Notes: generated by a model from the sequence alone, not told the origin. Positions 1 to 8,439 are shown, counted from the first letter of the stretch. The stretch is DNA of 36,206 nt from Sphaerospermopsis sp. SIO1G1 (GCA_010672785.1 JAAHFX010000014.1:260840-297045), one strand, 5' to 3'. Made by a program: numbers and translations.

Positions 1-822
1 ATGAAAACAGATACGATATTTTACCGCTTATTCCAAGAAATACCAAGCATTTTTTTTGAACTCATCGGTGAATCTCCTGAATTAGCTCAAAATTATGAGT
101 TCTCATCCATTGAAGTCAAACAAACAGCACTTAGAATAGATGGAGTCTTCTTACCTAAAGAAACCACAGACAACCCCATCCACTTCTTAGAAGTGCAATT
201 TCAACCAGATGAAGACCTTTACAACAGACTATTTGCAGAAGTATTTATTTATATCCGTCAAAATAAACCCATCAGTAATTGGAAAGGAGTAATCATATAC
301 CCAACTCGTAGTGTAGATATAGGTAATATTGAGAACTATCAAGAATTTTTCCTCAGTCAAAGAGTCAGAGTAATTTATTTAGATGAAATTGCAGAAACAA
401 CATCATTACCAATTGGAATTGCTACAATTAAATTAATCATTAGCAAGCCAGACATAGCTATCAATCAAGCCAAGGAATTGATTAATCGTACCAAACAAGA
501 GGTAAAATCTCAACCAAAACAACAACAACTCTTAGAACTAATTGAGACAATCTTAGTTTACAAATTACCAAAAATGAAAAGGGAGGAAATAGAATCAATG
601 TTTGGACTCAGTGATTTAAAACAAACTAGGTTTTATCAAGAAGCACTTGAAGAAGGTTTAGAGCAAGGTTTAGAACAAGGTTTAGAACAAGGTAGACAGG
701 AAGCTAAATTAAATGCTGTTCCTGGGTTAGTAGGATTAGGTTTAAGTCAAGCACAAATTGCTCAAGTGTTGAATTTAAGTATTGATGAAGTCAAGAAGAT
801 TGTAGATAAAATGTCAAAGTGA
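1..822 (+). CDS. Rpn/DUF2887-like PD-(D/E)XK nuclease, copy 1
   Basis: The 273-residue protein resembles the Rpn family (recombination-promoting nuclease / putative transposase, DUF2887-like) common in cyanobacteria. A PD-(D/E)XK-type core is visible: D47 in RIDGVF, then E64 and Q66 in the strand HFLEVQFQ. The usual catalytic Lys position is Gln here, which is normal for this family. Residues about 218-235 form a Glu/Gly/Gln-rich repeat (GLEQ units), followed by a helical tail with an HTH-like look (LSQAQIAQVLNLSIDEVKKI). The start is ATG at the first base of the window, so its promoter is not visible. The whole gene is identical to the gene at 997-1818. Family members have been linked to recA-independent recombination and to phage defence; which applies here is not known. 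Confidence 0.8.
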   Translation: MKTDTIFYRLFQEIPSIFFELIGESPELAQNYEFSSIEVKQTALRIDGVFLPKETTDNPIHFLEVQFQPDEDLYNRLFAEVFIYIRQNKPISNWKGVIIYPTRSVDIGNIENYQEFFLSQRVRVIYLDEIAETTSLPIGIATIKLIISKPDIAINQAKELINRTKQEVKSQPKQQQLLELIETILVYKLPKMKREEIESMFGLSDLKQTRFYQEALEEGLEQGLEQGLEQGRQEAKLNAVPGLVGLGLSQAQIAQVLNLSIDEVKKIVDKMSK

Positions 823-996
823 TAGGTGATAGTTAATTGATGTAATTTTAGATCGCACTTCGGATGTTTTGTCTAGGTACGGTTATTATTTCTAGTCATG
901 GTCAGGATTGGGATTTTGACTCAGTATTGTCATCTAATTTGAATAAAATAAAAAAAGGACGGTAAAATACCACCCATTACCATTAATTTTAAATAA

Positions 997-1818
997 ATGA
1001 AAACAGATACGATATTTTACCGCTTATTCCAAGAAATACCAAGCATTTTTTTTGAACTCATCGGTGAATCTCCTGAATTAGCTCAAAATTATGAGTTCTC
1101 ATCCATTGAAGTCAAACAAACAGCACTTAGAATAGATGGAGTCTTCTTACCTAAAGAAACCACAGACAACCCCATCCACTTCTTAGAAGTGCAATTTCAA
1201 CCAGATGAAGACCTTTACAACAGACTATTTGCAGAAGTATTTATTTATATCCGTCAAAATAAACCCATCAGTAATTGGAAAGGAGTAATCATATACCCAA
1301 CTCGTAGTGTAGATATAGGTAATATTGAGAACTATCAAGAATTTTTCCTCAGTCAAAGAGTCAGAGTAATTTATTTAGATGAAATTGCAGAAACAACATC
1401 ATTACCAATTGGAATTGCTACAATTAAATTAATCATTAGCAAGCCAGACATAGCTATCAATCAAGCCAAGGAATTGATTAATCGTACCAAACAAGAGGTA
1501 AAATCTCAACCAAAACAACAACAACTCTTAGAACTAATTGAGACAATCTTAGTTTACAAATTACCAAAAATGAAAAGGGAGGAAATAGAATCAATGTTTG
1601 GACTCAGTGATTTAAAACAAACTAGGTTTTATCAAGAAGCACTTGAAGAAGGTTTAGAGCAAGGTTTAGAACAAGGTTTAGAACAAGGTAGACAGGAAGC
1701 TAAATTAAATGCTGTTCCTGGGTTAGTAGGATTAGGTTTAAGTCAAGCACAAATTGCTCAAGTGTTGAATTTAAGTATTGATGAAGTCAAGAAGATTGTA
1801 GATAAAATGTCAAAGTGA
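997..1818 (+). CDS. Rpn/DUF2887-like PD-(D/E)XK nuclease, copy 2
   Basis: This encodes a protein identical to the first copy, including D47, E64/Q66 and the GLEQ-repeat linker. The DNA is also identical, so no synonymous differences have accumulated; either the duplication is very young or the copies are kept alike by gene conversion. Only 174 bases separate it from copy 1, and of these just 864-996 are not part of the repeat. No convincing Shine-Dalgarno precedes the ATG (AT-rich AAATAA). Both copies would be translated intact. A 31-codon remnant of a third, slightly diverged copy lies at 6606-6698, beyond the NACHT-WD40 gene. Confidence 0.8.
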   Translation: MKTDTIFYRLFQEIPSIFFELIGESPELAQNYEFSSIEVKQTALRIDGVFLPKETTDNPIHFLEVQFQPDEDLYNRLFAEVFIYIRQNKPISNWKGVIIYPTRSVDIGNIENYQEFFLSQRVRVIYLDEIAETTSLPIGIATIKLIISKPDIAINQAKELINRTKQEVKSQPKQQQLLELIETILVYKLPKMKREEIESMFGLSDLKQTRFYQEALEEGLEQGLEQGLEQGRQEAKLNAVPGLVGLGLSQAQIAQVLNLSIDEVKKIVDKMSK

Positions 1819-1849
1819 TAGGTGATAGTTAATTGATGTAATTTTAGAT

Positions 1850-1890
1850 CGCACTTCGGCTATTTTATCCAGGTGCGGTTATTCTTTTTA
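1850..1890 (+). terminator. Weak hairpin plus T-rich tail after Rpn copy 2
   Basis: CGCAC (1850-1854) can pair with GTGCG (1873-1877), and a T-rich stretch follows. A degraded version follows copy 1 (854-882) and a third follows the Rpn remnant (6786-6813, then a run of Ts). The unit seems to travel with the Rpn 3' end. The stem is only five base pairs, so terminator function is tentative. Confidence 0.3.
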
Positions 1891-1895
1891 GTCAT

Positions 1896-1943
1896 TGTCT
1901 GAATCATGATTTCCAGGATGTTAGGATTTACAGGATTTCGATT
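1896..1943 (+). repeat. Dispersed CAGGAT-type repeat
   Basis: This is a degenerate run of GGATTTACAGGATTT-like words starting TCTGAATCA. Relatives in this window lie at 6441-6474 and 6936-6975 (opposite orientation), 6724-6770, 22605-22650, 31101-31143 and 34801-34846. All lie between genes or at gene 3' ends. No coding role is visible. Confidence 0.75.
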
Positions 1944-2032
1944 TTTTTGTAACGAATAGTAAATTGAAAAACCTAGATATTTAGTTGGGAGTATAAAATA
2001 TAGATACTGAAGTTTTTATACCAAATTTTTAT

Positions 2033-5000
2033 ATGTTTATTATTGATGATGTTATTGGGGCTTTAATTGAAGAAGCAGTAGGTAAGACATTAGAAAAATT
2101 AGATCACAGTGAAACAAGATTAAGACTTTTAAATAACTTCGGTTTAAAACCAGATATTCCCCCTAATGATTTTGATGGGGTTTATGTTTACACTTTAATT
2201 GAATATGGTGTTGGTAAACCACAAGTTATTTTGCAGTTATTGAAAGAAGCGGAAATCAAAAAAGAATTTCAACAAGCATTTAGTCAAAATAAAAGTTTCA
2301 ATTTTCAAACATTAGATGATTATATTGATAGTTTTGCTATTGGTGATCAAATTAAACAACAACAAATTGATTATCACCGAGAATTAGCAGAATTTACCCG
2401 CTTATTTATTGAAATTGCTAAACGTTCAAGAACAGCAACTGAAACTTTACAATCTCATCAAATAGATAATTTACAAAGAACTTTAAATCAAATTCGGGAA
2501 CAAGTTAATCAACTCAGTTTACCAGAATTTCAACAGCAATTATCCCAAATTACTCAAAGTTATCAACAATTCTTACCACCCGCGGAAACTATTAGAGAAA
2601 CGGAATTATATAAACAACTAAAAACCTGGTTTGAAACCTTGGGTTATAAATTTGAACCTCACGAAATTTTAGAAACAGACCATTTTGAACTAATTATTAA
2701 TATACCCAAACGGAGAGGATATGACAGAATTTTTATTCGGGGAGTGGAAGCAGAAGCAAGTATTCATGATGTAAATGCAGTTAAAGAAGCAGTAGAAAAT
2801 CACAAAACTGATGAAGGTTGGATAGTCGCACCTCGTCGAGTTAGTAAATTAGCGAGAAACGAAACCCAAGAAAGTAAACAAATTTTCTGTTATACCTTTG
2901 ATGAATTAATCGAAGCTGATGCGGATTTTAGTGGATATTTTGAATGGTTGGAAAATGAAGTTAAAATTAGAGGAATTGATCAATATTATGTTCCCTTAGC
3001 TTGTAGAAAAGAAGAAATTAACCCTAGAACAAAACAGCGAATAGGTGTTAGTCACTATGGGAAAGAAGATGGATGGATAGAAAGATATATTAATGAATGG
3101 TTATCTGATCCTGCTAAACAACATTTATCAATTTTAGGAGAATTTGGTACAGGTAAAACTTGGTTTGCTTTCCATTATGCTTGGTTAGCATTACAAAAAT
3201 ATCGCCAAGCAAAAAAAGAAGGTGCAATTATTCCCCGCATTCCTTTATTAATTCCATTAAGAGATTATGCAAAAGCAGTTAGTATTGAATCTCTTTTTTC
3301 TGAGTTCTTTTTCCGTAAACATGAAGTTGGTTTAGCGGGATATTCTGCATTTGAACAACTCAACCGCATGGGAAAATTATTATTAATCTTTGATGGTTTT
3401 GATGAAATGGCCGCACGAGTAGATCGTCAAGCAATGATTAATAATTTCTGGGAATTAGCTAAAGTTGTAGGAACGGAAGGAACAAAAGCAATTTTAACTT
3501 GTCGTACAGAACATTTTCCAGAAGCATTGGAAGGACGGAGAATTTTAAGTGCAGAATTACAAGCTTCTACTAGAAATTTAACTGGAGAACCACCTCAATT
3601 TGAAGTTTTAGAATTAGAAAAATTTGATGATGAACAAATCCAACAAGTGTTGAGTTTTAAAGCTCAACCAGAAACCGTTAATAGTATTATTAATAATCAA
3701 CAATTATTAGATTTAGCACGTCGTCCGGTGATGATTGATTTAATAATAGAAGCATTACCGGAAATTGAAATTGGTAAACCTGTGGATATTTCCCGTGTTT
3801 ATCTTTATGCAGTGCGGCAAAAAATGGAACAGGATATAAAATCAGACCGTACTTTTAACTCACTCGCAGATAAATTATATTTCCTCTGTGAATTATCCTG
3901 GGAAATGCTGTCAACTGATAGGATGAGTTTGAATTATAAGGAGTTTCCTGATTTAATTCGGAATTATTTTGGTGAAAAAGTCCAGGAACAAAAAGATTTA
4001 GACCATTGGCATTATGATATGATGGGACAAACCATGTTAATCAGAAATGCTGATGGTGATTATTATCCTGCTCATCGGTCATTATTAGAATTTTTTGTTG
4101 CTTATAAATTAGGTAGAGAGTTAGGAATTTTAGCAGATGATTTTCAGGAAGTTGTGGAATTTCTACCTTATGATCAAAATACCAATGATTTAAGCCAAAC
4201 TTTCGGTAAAAACCTATTAGCTAAAGCTGTTTTAGATTTGATGTCTCCGATGTTATCAACTTCTGCTAATCAAAGGTTATTAGAAGTGGTTAAATCTACG
4301 AAGGGTAAAACTGAGGAGGAAGTCGGTTATTTGGGTAGTAACGCAGTGCAATTATTGATTCAAGGTGATAGGTTTGCCTTAGAAAAACAAGATTTGAGTG
4401 AAACAGTTATACCAGGAGTTAATTTTGGCTTAACTAGTTTGTATCATGTTAATATGAATAGTACAATTTTGAGAAATACTTTTTTTGCTAAAGCTTTAGG
4501 AGTAGTTTATTCTGTTGCTTTCAGTCCAGATGATAAATATCTGGCGATGGGAGATATTGATGGTAGAGTAAAAATTTGGAATCCTAAAAAAGAAAGAGAA
4601 ATATTAACATTTATTGGTCATAGTAATTCAGTTATGTCAGTAGCATGGAGTCCAGATAGTCTAACTTTAGCTAGTGGTAGTGATGATAAAACTGTAAAAC
4701 TATGGGATATTAACACAGGCAAATGTGTGAAGACTTTTCTAGGTCATAGTAGTTATCTTTATTCGGTAGATTGGAGTCCGAATGGTTCAACTTTAGCTAG
4801 TGGTAGTGCTGATAAAACTGTAAAATTATGGGATATTCATACAGGTAAATGTGTAAGAACTTTTTTAGGTCATAGTGATCACATCTTATCAGTAGCATGG
4901 AGTCCAGATGGTTCAACTTTAGCTAGTGGTGGTTATGATAAAACCATAAAACTATGGGATGTTAACACAGGTGAGTGTGTGAGGACTTTTCTAGGTAATA

Positions 5001-6328
5001 GTGATCACATCTTATCAGTAGCATGGAGTCCAGATGGTTCAACTTTAGCTAGTGGTGGTTATGATAAAATCATAAAACTGTGGAATGTTAAAACTGGAAA
5101 ATGTATACTTACGTTAAAAGATCATAGTAGCTGGATTGCTTCTATTGCGTGGAGTGCAGATGGTAATAGATTAGCTATTGGTAGTGGAGACTATACAGTA
5201 AAAATTTGGAATGTCCACACTAGTGATTATTTACGTACTTTAGAAGGCCATACAGATATGGTAGATTCAGTAGCATGGAGTAAAGATAGTCAGACTTTAG
5301 CTACTGGTAGTCACGATAAAACTGTAAAATTATGGCATATTAATACTGGAAGTTGTTTGAATACCTTAAATGGCCATAGTATTTATGTTCGTTCAGTAGC
5401 ATGGAGTAGAGATGGTCAGACTTTAGCTACTGGTAATGATGATAATACAGTTAAACTGTGGAATTTAAACACTGGAAAGTACCTATATAGCTTGCAAGGT
5501 CACAATCAGTTAGTCTATTCATTGGCATGGAGTAAAGATGGTAAAATTTTAGCTAGTGGTAGTCATGATAAGACTGTAAAATTATGGGATGTTGAAACAG
5601 GGAAATGTCTACATAATCTAGAGAATCAAGGTAATTGGATTTGTTCATTGTCATGGAGTAGAGATAGTAAAACTTTAGCTATAGCTAGTGCCGATAAAAA
5701 TATAAGATTATGGAATTTTAATAGCTTAAAGATTTTAGAAAGTAGTAGCCAAATTATGTCAGTAGCATGGAATGAAGATAGTAACATTTTAGCTACGGGC
5801 TGTGCTGATAAGACTGTAAAATTATGGGATGTTCAGATTGGGGAGTGTATATGTAATTTAGAAGGTCATAGCGATACAGTTTGGTCATTAGCATGGAGCA
5901 GAGATGGTAAAATTTTAGCTAGTGGTAGTGATGATAAAACTATCAAGATATGGAACGTCCAAACTGGTCACTGTGTCTGTACCTTAAACAATGATTCAAT
6001 AGTTAGGTCTTTGGATTGGAATAAAGATGGTCAAACTTTGGCTAGTGATGGTTTTAATACAGTAAATCTTTGGAATGTCAATACAGGAAAAAAATTGCAT
6101 TCCTTGGAGGATGATAACAGTCATATTTTTTCAATAGCTTGGAGTCCAGATGGTTCAACTTTAGCTAGTGGTAGTAGTCATAACACTGCAAAATTATGGA
6201 ATGTCAAAACTGGAAAATGTATCGCTACCTTTGACCATAGAATATATGCAGGTTTGAAAATTAAGGGAGTCAAAGGTTTAACCCCAGTAGAAATATCAAC
6301 TTTAAAAGCATTGGGTGCAGTGGAGTAA
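2033..6328 (+). CDS. STAND protein: adaptor-REase-like-NACHT-WD40 (14 blades)
   Basis: This 1431-residue multidomain protein reads in order as follows. Residues 1-100 are a helical domain of the type found at the N-terminus of many cyanobacterial NACHT proteins (effector-associated-domain-like, inferred). Residues 105-185 are coiled coil. Residues 187-300 look like an Mrr-type restriction-endonuclease fold (GYDRIFIRGVEAEAS, then GWIVAPRRVSKLARNE). Residues 340-600 are a NACHT NTPase with Walker A GEFGTGKT (369-376) and Walker B LLLIFDGFDEM (449-459). Residues 600-820 form a winged/helical linker with a few pentapeptide-like units, and about 823-1395 hold 14 WD40 repeats, enough for two seven-bladed propellers. 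The C-terminus (LTPVEISTLKALGAVE) is a tail typical of cyanobacterial STAND proteins. The propellers would sense a ligand, NACHT would oligomerise and the N-terminus would signal or cut. An antiphage or cell-suicide role is inferred. The catalytic Lys of PD-(D/E)XK appears absent (EAE). Confidence 0.85.
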   Translation: MFIIDDVIGALIEEAVGKTLEKLDHSETRLRLLNNFGLKPDIPPNDFDGVYVYTLIEYGVGKPQVILQLLKEAEIKKEFQQAFSQNKSFNFQTLDDYIDSFAIGDQIKQQQIDYHRELAEFTRLFIEIAKRSRTATETLQSHQIDNLQRTLNQIREQVNQLSLPEFQQQLSQITQSYQQFLPPAETIRETELYKQLKTWFETLGYKFEPHEILETDHFELIINIPKRRGYDRIFIRGVEAEASIHDVNAVKEAVENHKTDEGWIVAPRRVSKLARNETQESKQIFCYTFDELIEADADFSGYFEWLENEVKIRGIDQYYVPLACRKEEINPRTKQRIGVSHYGKEDGWIERYINEWLSDPAKQHLSILGEFGTGKTWFAFHYAWLALQKYRQAKKEGAIIPRIPLLIPLRDYAKAVSIESLFSEFFFRKHEVGLAGYSAFEQLNRMGKLLLIFDGFDEMAARVDRQAMINNFWELAKVVGTEGTKAILTCRTEHFPEALEGRRILSAELQASTRNLTGEPPQFEVLELEKFDDEQIQQVLSFKAQPETVNSIINNQQLLDLARRPVMIDLIIEALPEIEIGKPVDISRVYLYAVRQKMEQDIKSDRTFNSLADKLYFLCELSWEMLSTDRMSLNYKEFPDLIRNYFGEKVQEQKDLDHWHYDMMGQTMLIRNADGDYYPAHRSLLEFFVAYKLGRELGILADDFQEVVEFLPYDQNTNDLSQTFGKNLLAKAVLDLMSPMLSTSANQRLLEVVKSTKGKTEEEVGYLGSNAVQLLIQGDRFALEKQDLSETVIPGVNFGLTSLYHVNMNSTILRNTFFAKALGVVYSVAFSPDDKYLAMGDIDGRVKIWNPKKEREILTFIGHSNSVMSVAWSPDSLTLASGSDDKTVKLWDINTGKCVKTFLGHSSYLYSVDWSPNGSTLASGSADKTVKLWDIHTGKCVRTFLGHSDHILSVAWSPDGSTLASGGYDKTIKLWDVNTGECVRTFLGNSDHILSVAWSPDGSTLASGGYDKIIKLWNVKTGKCILTLKDHSSWIASIAWSADGNRLAIGSGDYTVKIWNVHTSDYLRTLEGHTDMVDSVAWSKDSQTLATGSHDKTVKLWHINTGSCLNTLNGHSIYVRSVAWSRDGQTLATGNDDNTVKLWNLNTGKYLYSLQGHNQLVYSLAWSKDGKILASGSHDKTVKLWDVETGKCLHNLENQGNWICSLSWSRDSKTLAIASADKNIRLWNFNSLKILESSSQIMSVAWNEDSNILATGCADKTVKLWDVQIGECICNLEGHSDTVWSLAWSRDGKILASGSDDKTIKIWNVQTGHCVCTLNNDSIVRSLDWNKDGQTLASDGFNTVNLWNVNTGKKLHSLEDDNSHIFSIAWSPDGSTLASGSSHNTAKLWNVKTGKCIATFDHRIYAGLKIKGVKGLTPVEISTLKALGAVE
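4872..5069 (+). repeat. Recently duplicated WD40 blade inside the NACHT gene
   Basis: A 72-base stretch at 4872-4943 recurs without change at 4998-5069, exactly 126 bases (42 codons, one blade) later. It covers the core of blades 4 and 5 (HILSVAWSPDGSTLASGGYDK). Other blades differ at many silent sites, so this pair was copied or converted recently. Blade 14 (around 6135-6175) shares a shorter identical piece. Confidence 0.9.
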
Positions 6329-6344
6329 GATGACGATATATCAT

Positions 6345-6400
6345 CTTGAGATTGCTTCACTTCTTTCTCAATGACAGTATTTGAAGTAGATTTTGCATGA
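6345..6400. repeat. Fragment of MITE-like element (internal part)
   Basis: Just past the stop of the NACHT-WD40 gene, the string TGAGATTGCTTC...CAATGACAGTATTTGAA resembles the interior of the elements at 7819-7913 and 8273-8363, but without the AGGACTTACGCA termini. It is a decayed copy, or the place where one recombined. A minus-strand open frame across this spot is an artefact. Confidence 0.6.
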
Positions 6401-6481
6401 TTTGTGATCATCACAGAAGTCGAATATCTGATATCATTCTGTACATCCTCAAATCCTGGTTATCCTGATTCTGATAATTAT

Positions 6482-6605
6482 ATGGAAGAAATATTAACTC
6501 TCAAAAACCTACTCCTACAAGGTGATTTCCAAGGTGCATTAACAATAGTTGAAGAATTAGAATAAATGAGTCGCAATGATATTATCAAAACTATTCATAT
6601 TTATG
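6482..6605 (+). pseudogene. DUF29-type gene remnant with in-frame TAA
   Basis: Read from ATG 6482, the frame gives MEEILTLKNLLLQGDFQGAL then TIVEELE, TAA at 6563-6565, and continues in the same frame as MSRNDIIKTIHIYG. I recognise this as the start of a DUF29-like protein, whose members read roughly EELEEMS at this point, so a Glu codon has become a stop. After about 40 codons the sequence switches to an Rpn 3' fragment at 6606. The gene is dead and truncated. The family assignment is from memory of the pattern, not a search. Confidence 0.5.
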
Positions 6606-6698
6606 GTAGGATTAGGTTTAAGTCAAGCACAAATTGCTCAAGTTTTGAATTTAAGTATTGATGAAGTGAAGAAAATTGTAGATAAAATGTCTAAGTAA
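6606..6698 (+). pseudogene. Third Rpn copy, C-terminal 31 codons only
   Basis: The frame reads VGLGLSQAQIAQVLNLSIDE then VKKIVDKMSK and stop, the same protein ending as the two intact Rpn genes, with several silent base changes. Similarity continues past the stop for about 20 bases. There is no start codon and no nuclease core. It shows that an older Rpn copy once stood here, so the NACHT-WD40 gene is now bracketed by Rpn sequence on both sides. Confidence 0.85.
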
Positions 6699-6723
6699 TC
6701 AGTGATATTTAATTGATGATCTT

Positions 6724-6975
6724 TGTCAGAATCAGGATTTACAGGATGTTAGGATTTACAGGATTTTGATGTTGATGATGGCGATCGCACTTTAGCTTTT
6801 TTGTCAGGGTGCGGTTATTTTTTTAATAAAAAACGCAGATGAACGCAGATGAACGCGGATTTTAAACTCATTTCTTCTTTGCGCGAAACTTAACTCAGAC
6901 ACAACTAAAAAATCCTAAAATCTTGTATATTATATTTCATCCTGTAAATCTTTAAATCCTGGTTATCCTGATTCT
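6724..6975. repeat. Cluster of dispersed repeats before tlyA
   Basis: This gene-free stretch holds a CAGGAT-type repeat (6724-6770), a hairpin CGCAC/GTGCG followed by a T run (6786-6824), a doubled ACGCAGATGA word (6833-6857), and an inverted CAGGAT-type repeat (6936-6975). I see no gene in 6699-7004. The CAGGAT units at 6724 and 6936 point towards each other and could form a large stem. Confidence 0.6.
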
Positions 6976-7010
6976 AACCAATAAAATTCCTAACTTCTTA
7001 GTAATTGATA

Positions 7011-7817
7011 ATGAAACAAAGACTAGATACACTATTAGTAGATTTAGGTTTATCCCCCTCCCGACAACAAGCACAACGCTTAATTCAAGCTGGTGAAGTG
7101 ATGGTCAACCAAACCGTAATTGATAAAGCAGGAACGGAAGTAGATACCAAAGCAGAAATTAAAGTTAAAGAACGTCCACCTTATGTTTCCCGTGGTGGTG
7201 AAAAACTCGCTAAAGCTTTAAAATTTTTTGGTATTTCTGTCAATCAAAGAATCTGTTTAGATGGAGGAATTTCCACCGGAGGTTTTACCGATTGTTTATT
7301 ACAAAATGGTGCAGAAAAGGTTTATGGAATTGATGTTGGTTATGGACAAGTTGACTGGAAAATTAGAAATGATGAACGGGTAATTTTAAAAGAACGTACT
7401 AATTTACGAGAACTGAAACCATCACAATTATATCCTGAAAATTCCACCTTACCAGATTTAATTGTTGTAGATGTTTCCTTTATTTCTTTAAATAAAGTTT
7501 TACCAGCAATTTGGAATTTAACTCAAGCACCAAGGGAGGCAATTTTATTAGTTAAACCACAATTTGAAGTTGGTAGAAATCGTGTCGGTAAAAAAGGTGT
7601 AGTTCGAGATTCAAAAGATCATGCAGATGCAATATTTCAAGTTTTACAAACAGCGTTAGAATTAGGATGGAAATATCAAGGTTTGACATTTTCTCCCATT
7701 ACCGGGCCAGCAGGAAATATTGAATATTTATTATGGCTGGGAATGGAAAGTGAAATTCCAGCACCAGGTTTAAATGAAATTCAAGCAATTACTAAAAATG
7801 CAGTGAAAGAATTTTAA
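7011..7817 (+). CDS. tlyA: TlyA-family rRNA 2'-O-methyltransferase (hemolysin A family)
   Basis: TlyA-type proteins use S-adenosylmethionine to methylate ribose 2'-OH of rRNA cytidines. The N-terminus is an S4 RNA-binding domain (KQRLDTLLVDLGLSPSRQQA, about 1-60, with RLIQAGEVMVN). The FtsJ/RrmJ-like methylase follows, with the SAM motif CLDGGISTGGFTDCLL and catalytic-type residues in VVDVSFISL and LLVKPQFE. The 268-residue length fits the family. The frame is open from TTG 7005, but ATG 7011 matches where family members begin and is preferred. A MITE-like element begins one base after the stop codon. In cyanobacteria the gene is chromosomal housekeeping; the hemolysin label is historical. 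Confidence 0.9.
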   Translation: MKQRLDTLLVDLGLSPSRQQAQRLIQAGEVMVNQTVIDKAGTEVDTKAEIKVKERPPYVSRGGEKLAKALKFFGISVNQRICLDGGISTGGFTDCLLQNGAEKVYGIDVGYGQVDWKIRNDERVILKERTNLRELKPSQLYPENSTLPDLIVVDVSFISLNKVLPAIWNLTQAPREAILLVKPQFEVGRNRVGKKGVVRDSKDHADAIFQVLQTALELGWKYQGLTFSPITGPAGNIEYLLWLGMESEIPAPGLNEIQAITKNAVKEF

Positions 7818-7818
7818 C

Positions 7819-7913
7819 AGGACTTACGCAAAATCTACTTTAAATACTGTCATTGCGACGAAAGGAAGCAATCTCAAACCCCGACGTTTCATTAAATAAA
7901 ATGCGTAAGTCCT
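7819..7913. repeat. MITE-like element A (AGGACTTACGCA termini)
   Basis: This 95-bp element has perfect 12-bp inverted termini: AGGACTTACGCA at 7819-7830 and TGCGTAAGTCCT at 7902-7913. The interior (CATTGCGACGAAAGGAAGCA) matches element B at 8273-8363 in the opposite orientation. It contains no open frame. It starts one base after the tlyA stop and could act as its terminator hairpin. Confidence 0.85.
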
Positions 7914-8272
7914 ATTTAATTTTCAGATTATTTGATTTTAATAAATACCGCTTTTTGGATGAAAACTTTCCCTAGAGGATGTGTTAATCCTGCAAATGCA
8001 AACTTGCAAAGTTGAAAACCTTATATATATGGCGCGCACAGATTTCTAGACATACCATTACAGTATCAAAAACTCAGAACACTGTCAACCCCCCTAGCTG
8101 AAATCACCAAAAATCGTTAAATTATTGATATTATATCTCAATAATAATGAGAATTGCCCCTCTTTATTGCTAAAAACCTTTTTTCTTAAAATCACTACAA
8201 ATAAATTATGCCCTCTCTAAACCTTTAAGTCTCTACGTGCATAATCATAGTCCACATTCCCCAATAATATTT
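7914..8272. promoter_or_regulatory. Gene-free AT-rich stretch with a possible Fur-like inverted repeat
   Basis: No gene is visible. An inverted repeat TCTCA-7 nt-TGAGA lies at 8136-8152 within a run resembling cyanobacterial iron boxes (ATTCTCA...). It sits about 290 bp upstream of lysS with element B between, so any regulatory role is speculative. Confidence 0.2.
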
Positions 8273-8363
8273 AGGACTTACGCATTTTAACGAAATTTTG
8301 GGGTTTGAGATTGCTTCCTTTCGTCGCAATGACAATATTTGAAATATATTTTGCTTAAGTCCT
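8273..8363. repeat. MITE-like element B (inverted relative to A)
   Basis: The 91-bp element has termini AGGACTTACGCA (8273-8284) and TGCTTAAGTCCT (8352-8363, one mismatch). Its interior (GATTGCTTCCTTTCGTCGCA) is the reverse complement of element A. A minus-strand frame of 82 codons running through it is not credible as a gene. Confidence 0.85.
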
Positions 8364-8439
8364 GATCTTGCCAAAAAAATCATCAACAACCTAACCCATA
8401 GAGTTAGAATAGGTAGATTGTCAAAATACAGAATGTCAA

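Larger units (their letters stand above)
1..1859 (+). repeat. Exact direct duplication (offset 996 bp) of the Rpn gene
   Basis: Positions 1-863 and 997-1859 match base for base over 863 bp. Similarity then fades: after CGCACTTCGG the two copies read differently, but a related hairpin-and-T-run follows both. The left limit of the first copy is outside the window. The spacer 864-996 is unique and AT-rich. Confidence 0.95.

Noticed and set aside
4600..6240. Regular repeats of about 126 bases that could suggest a tandem or CRISPR-like array
   Set aside because: The period is one WD40 blade (42 codons) and the frame stays open; they are coding repeats with no unique spacers.
6178..6414. Minus-strand frame of 78 codons at the end of the NACHT-WD40 gene
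   Set aside because: It is antisense to the conserved C-terminal blades and runs into a MITE fragment; no ribosome site or recognisable domain.
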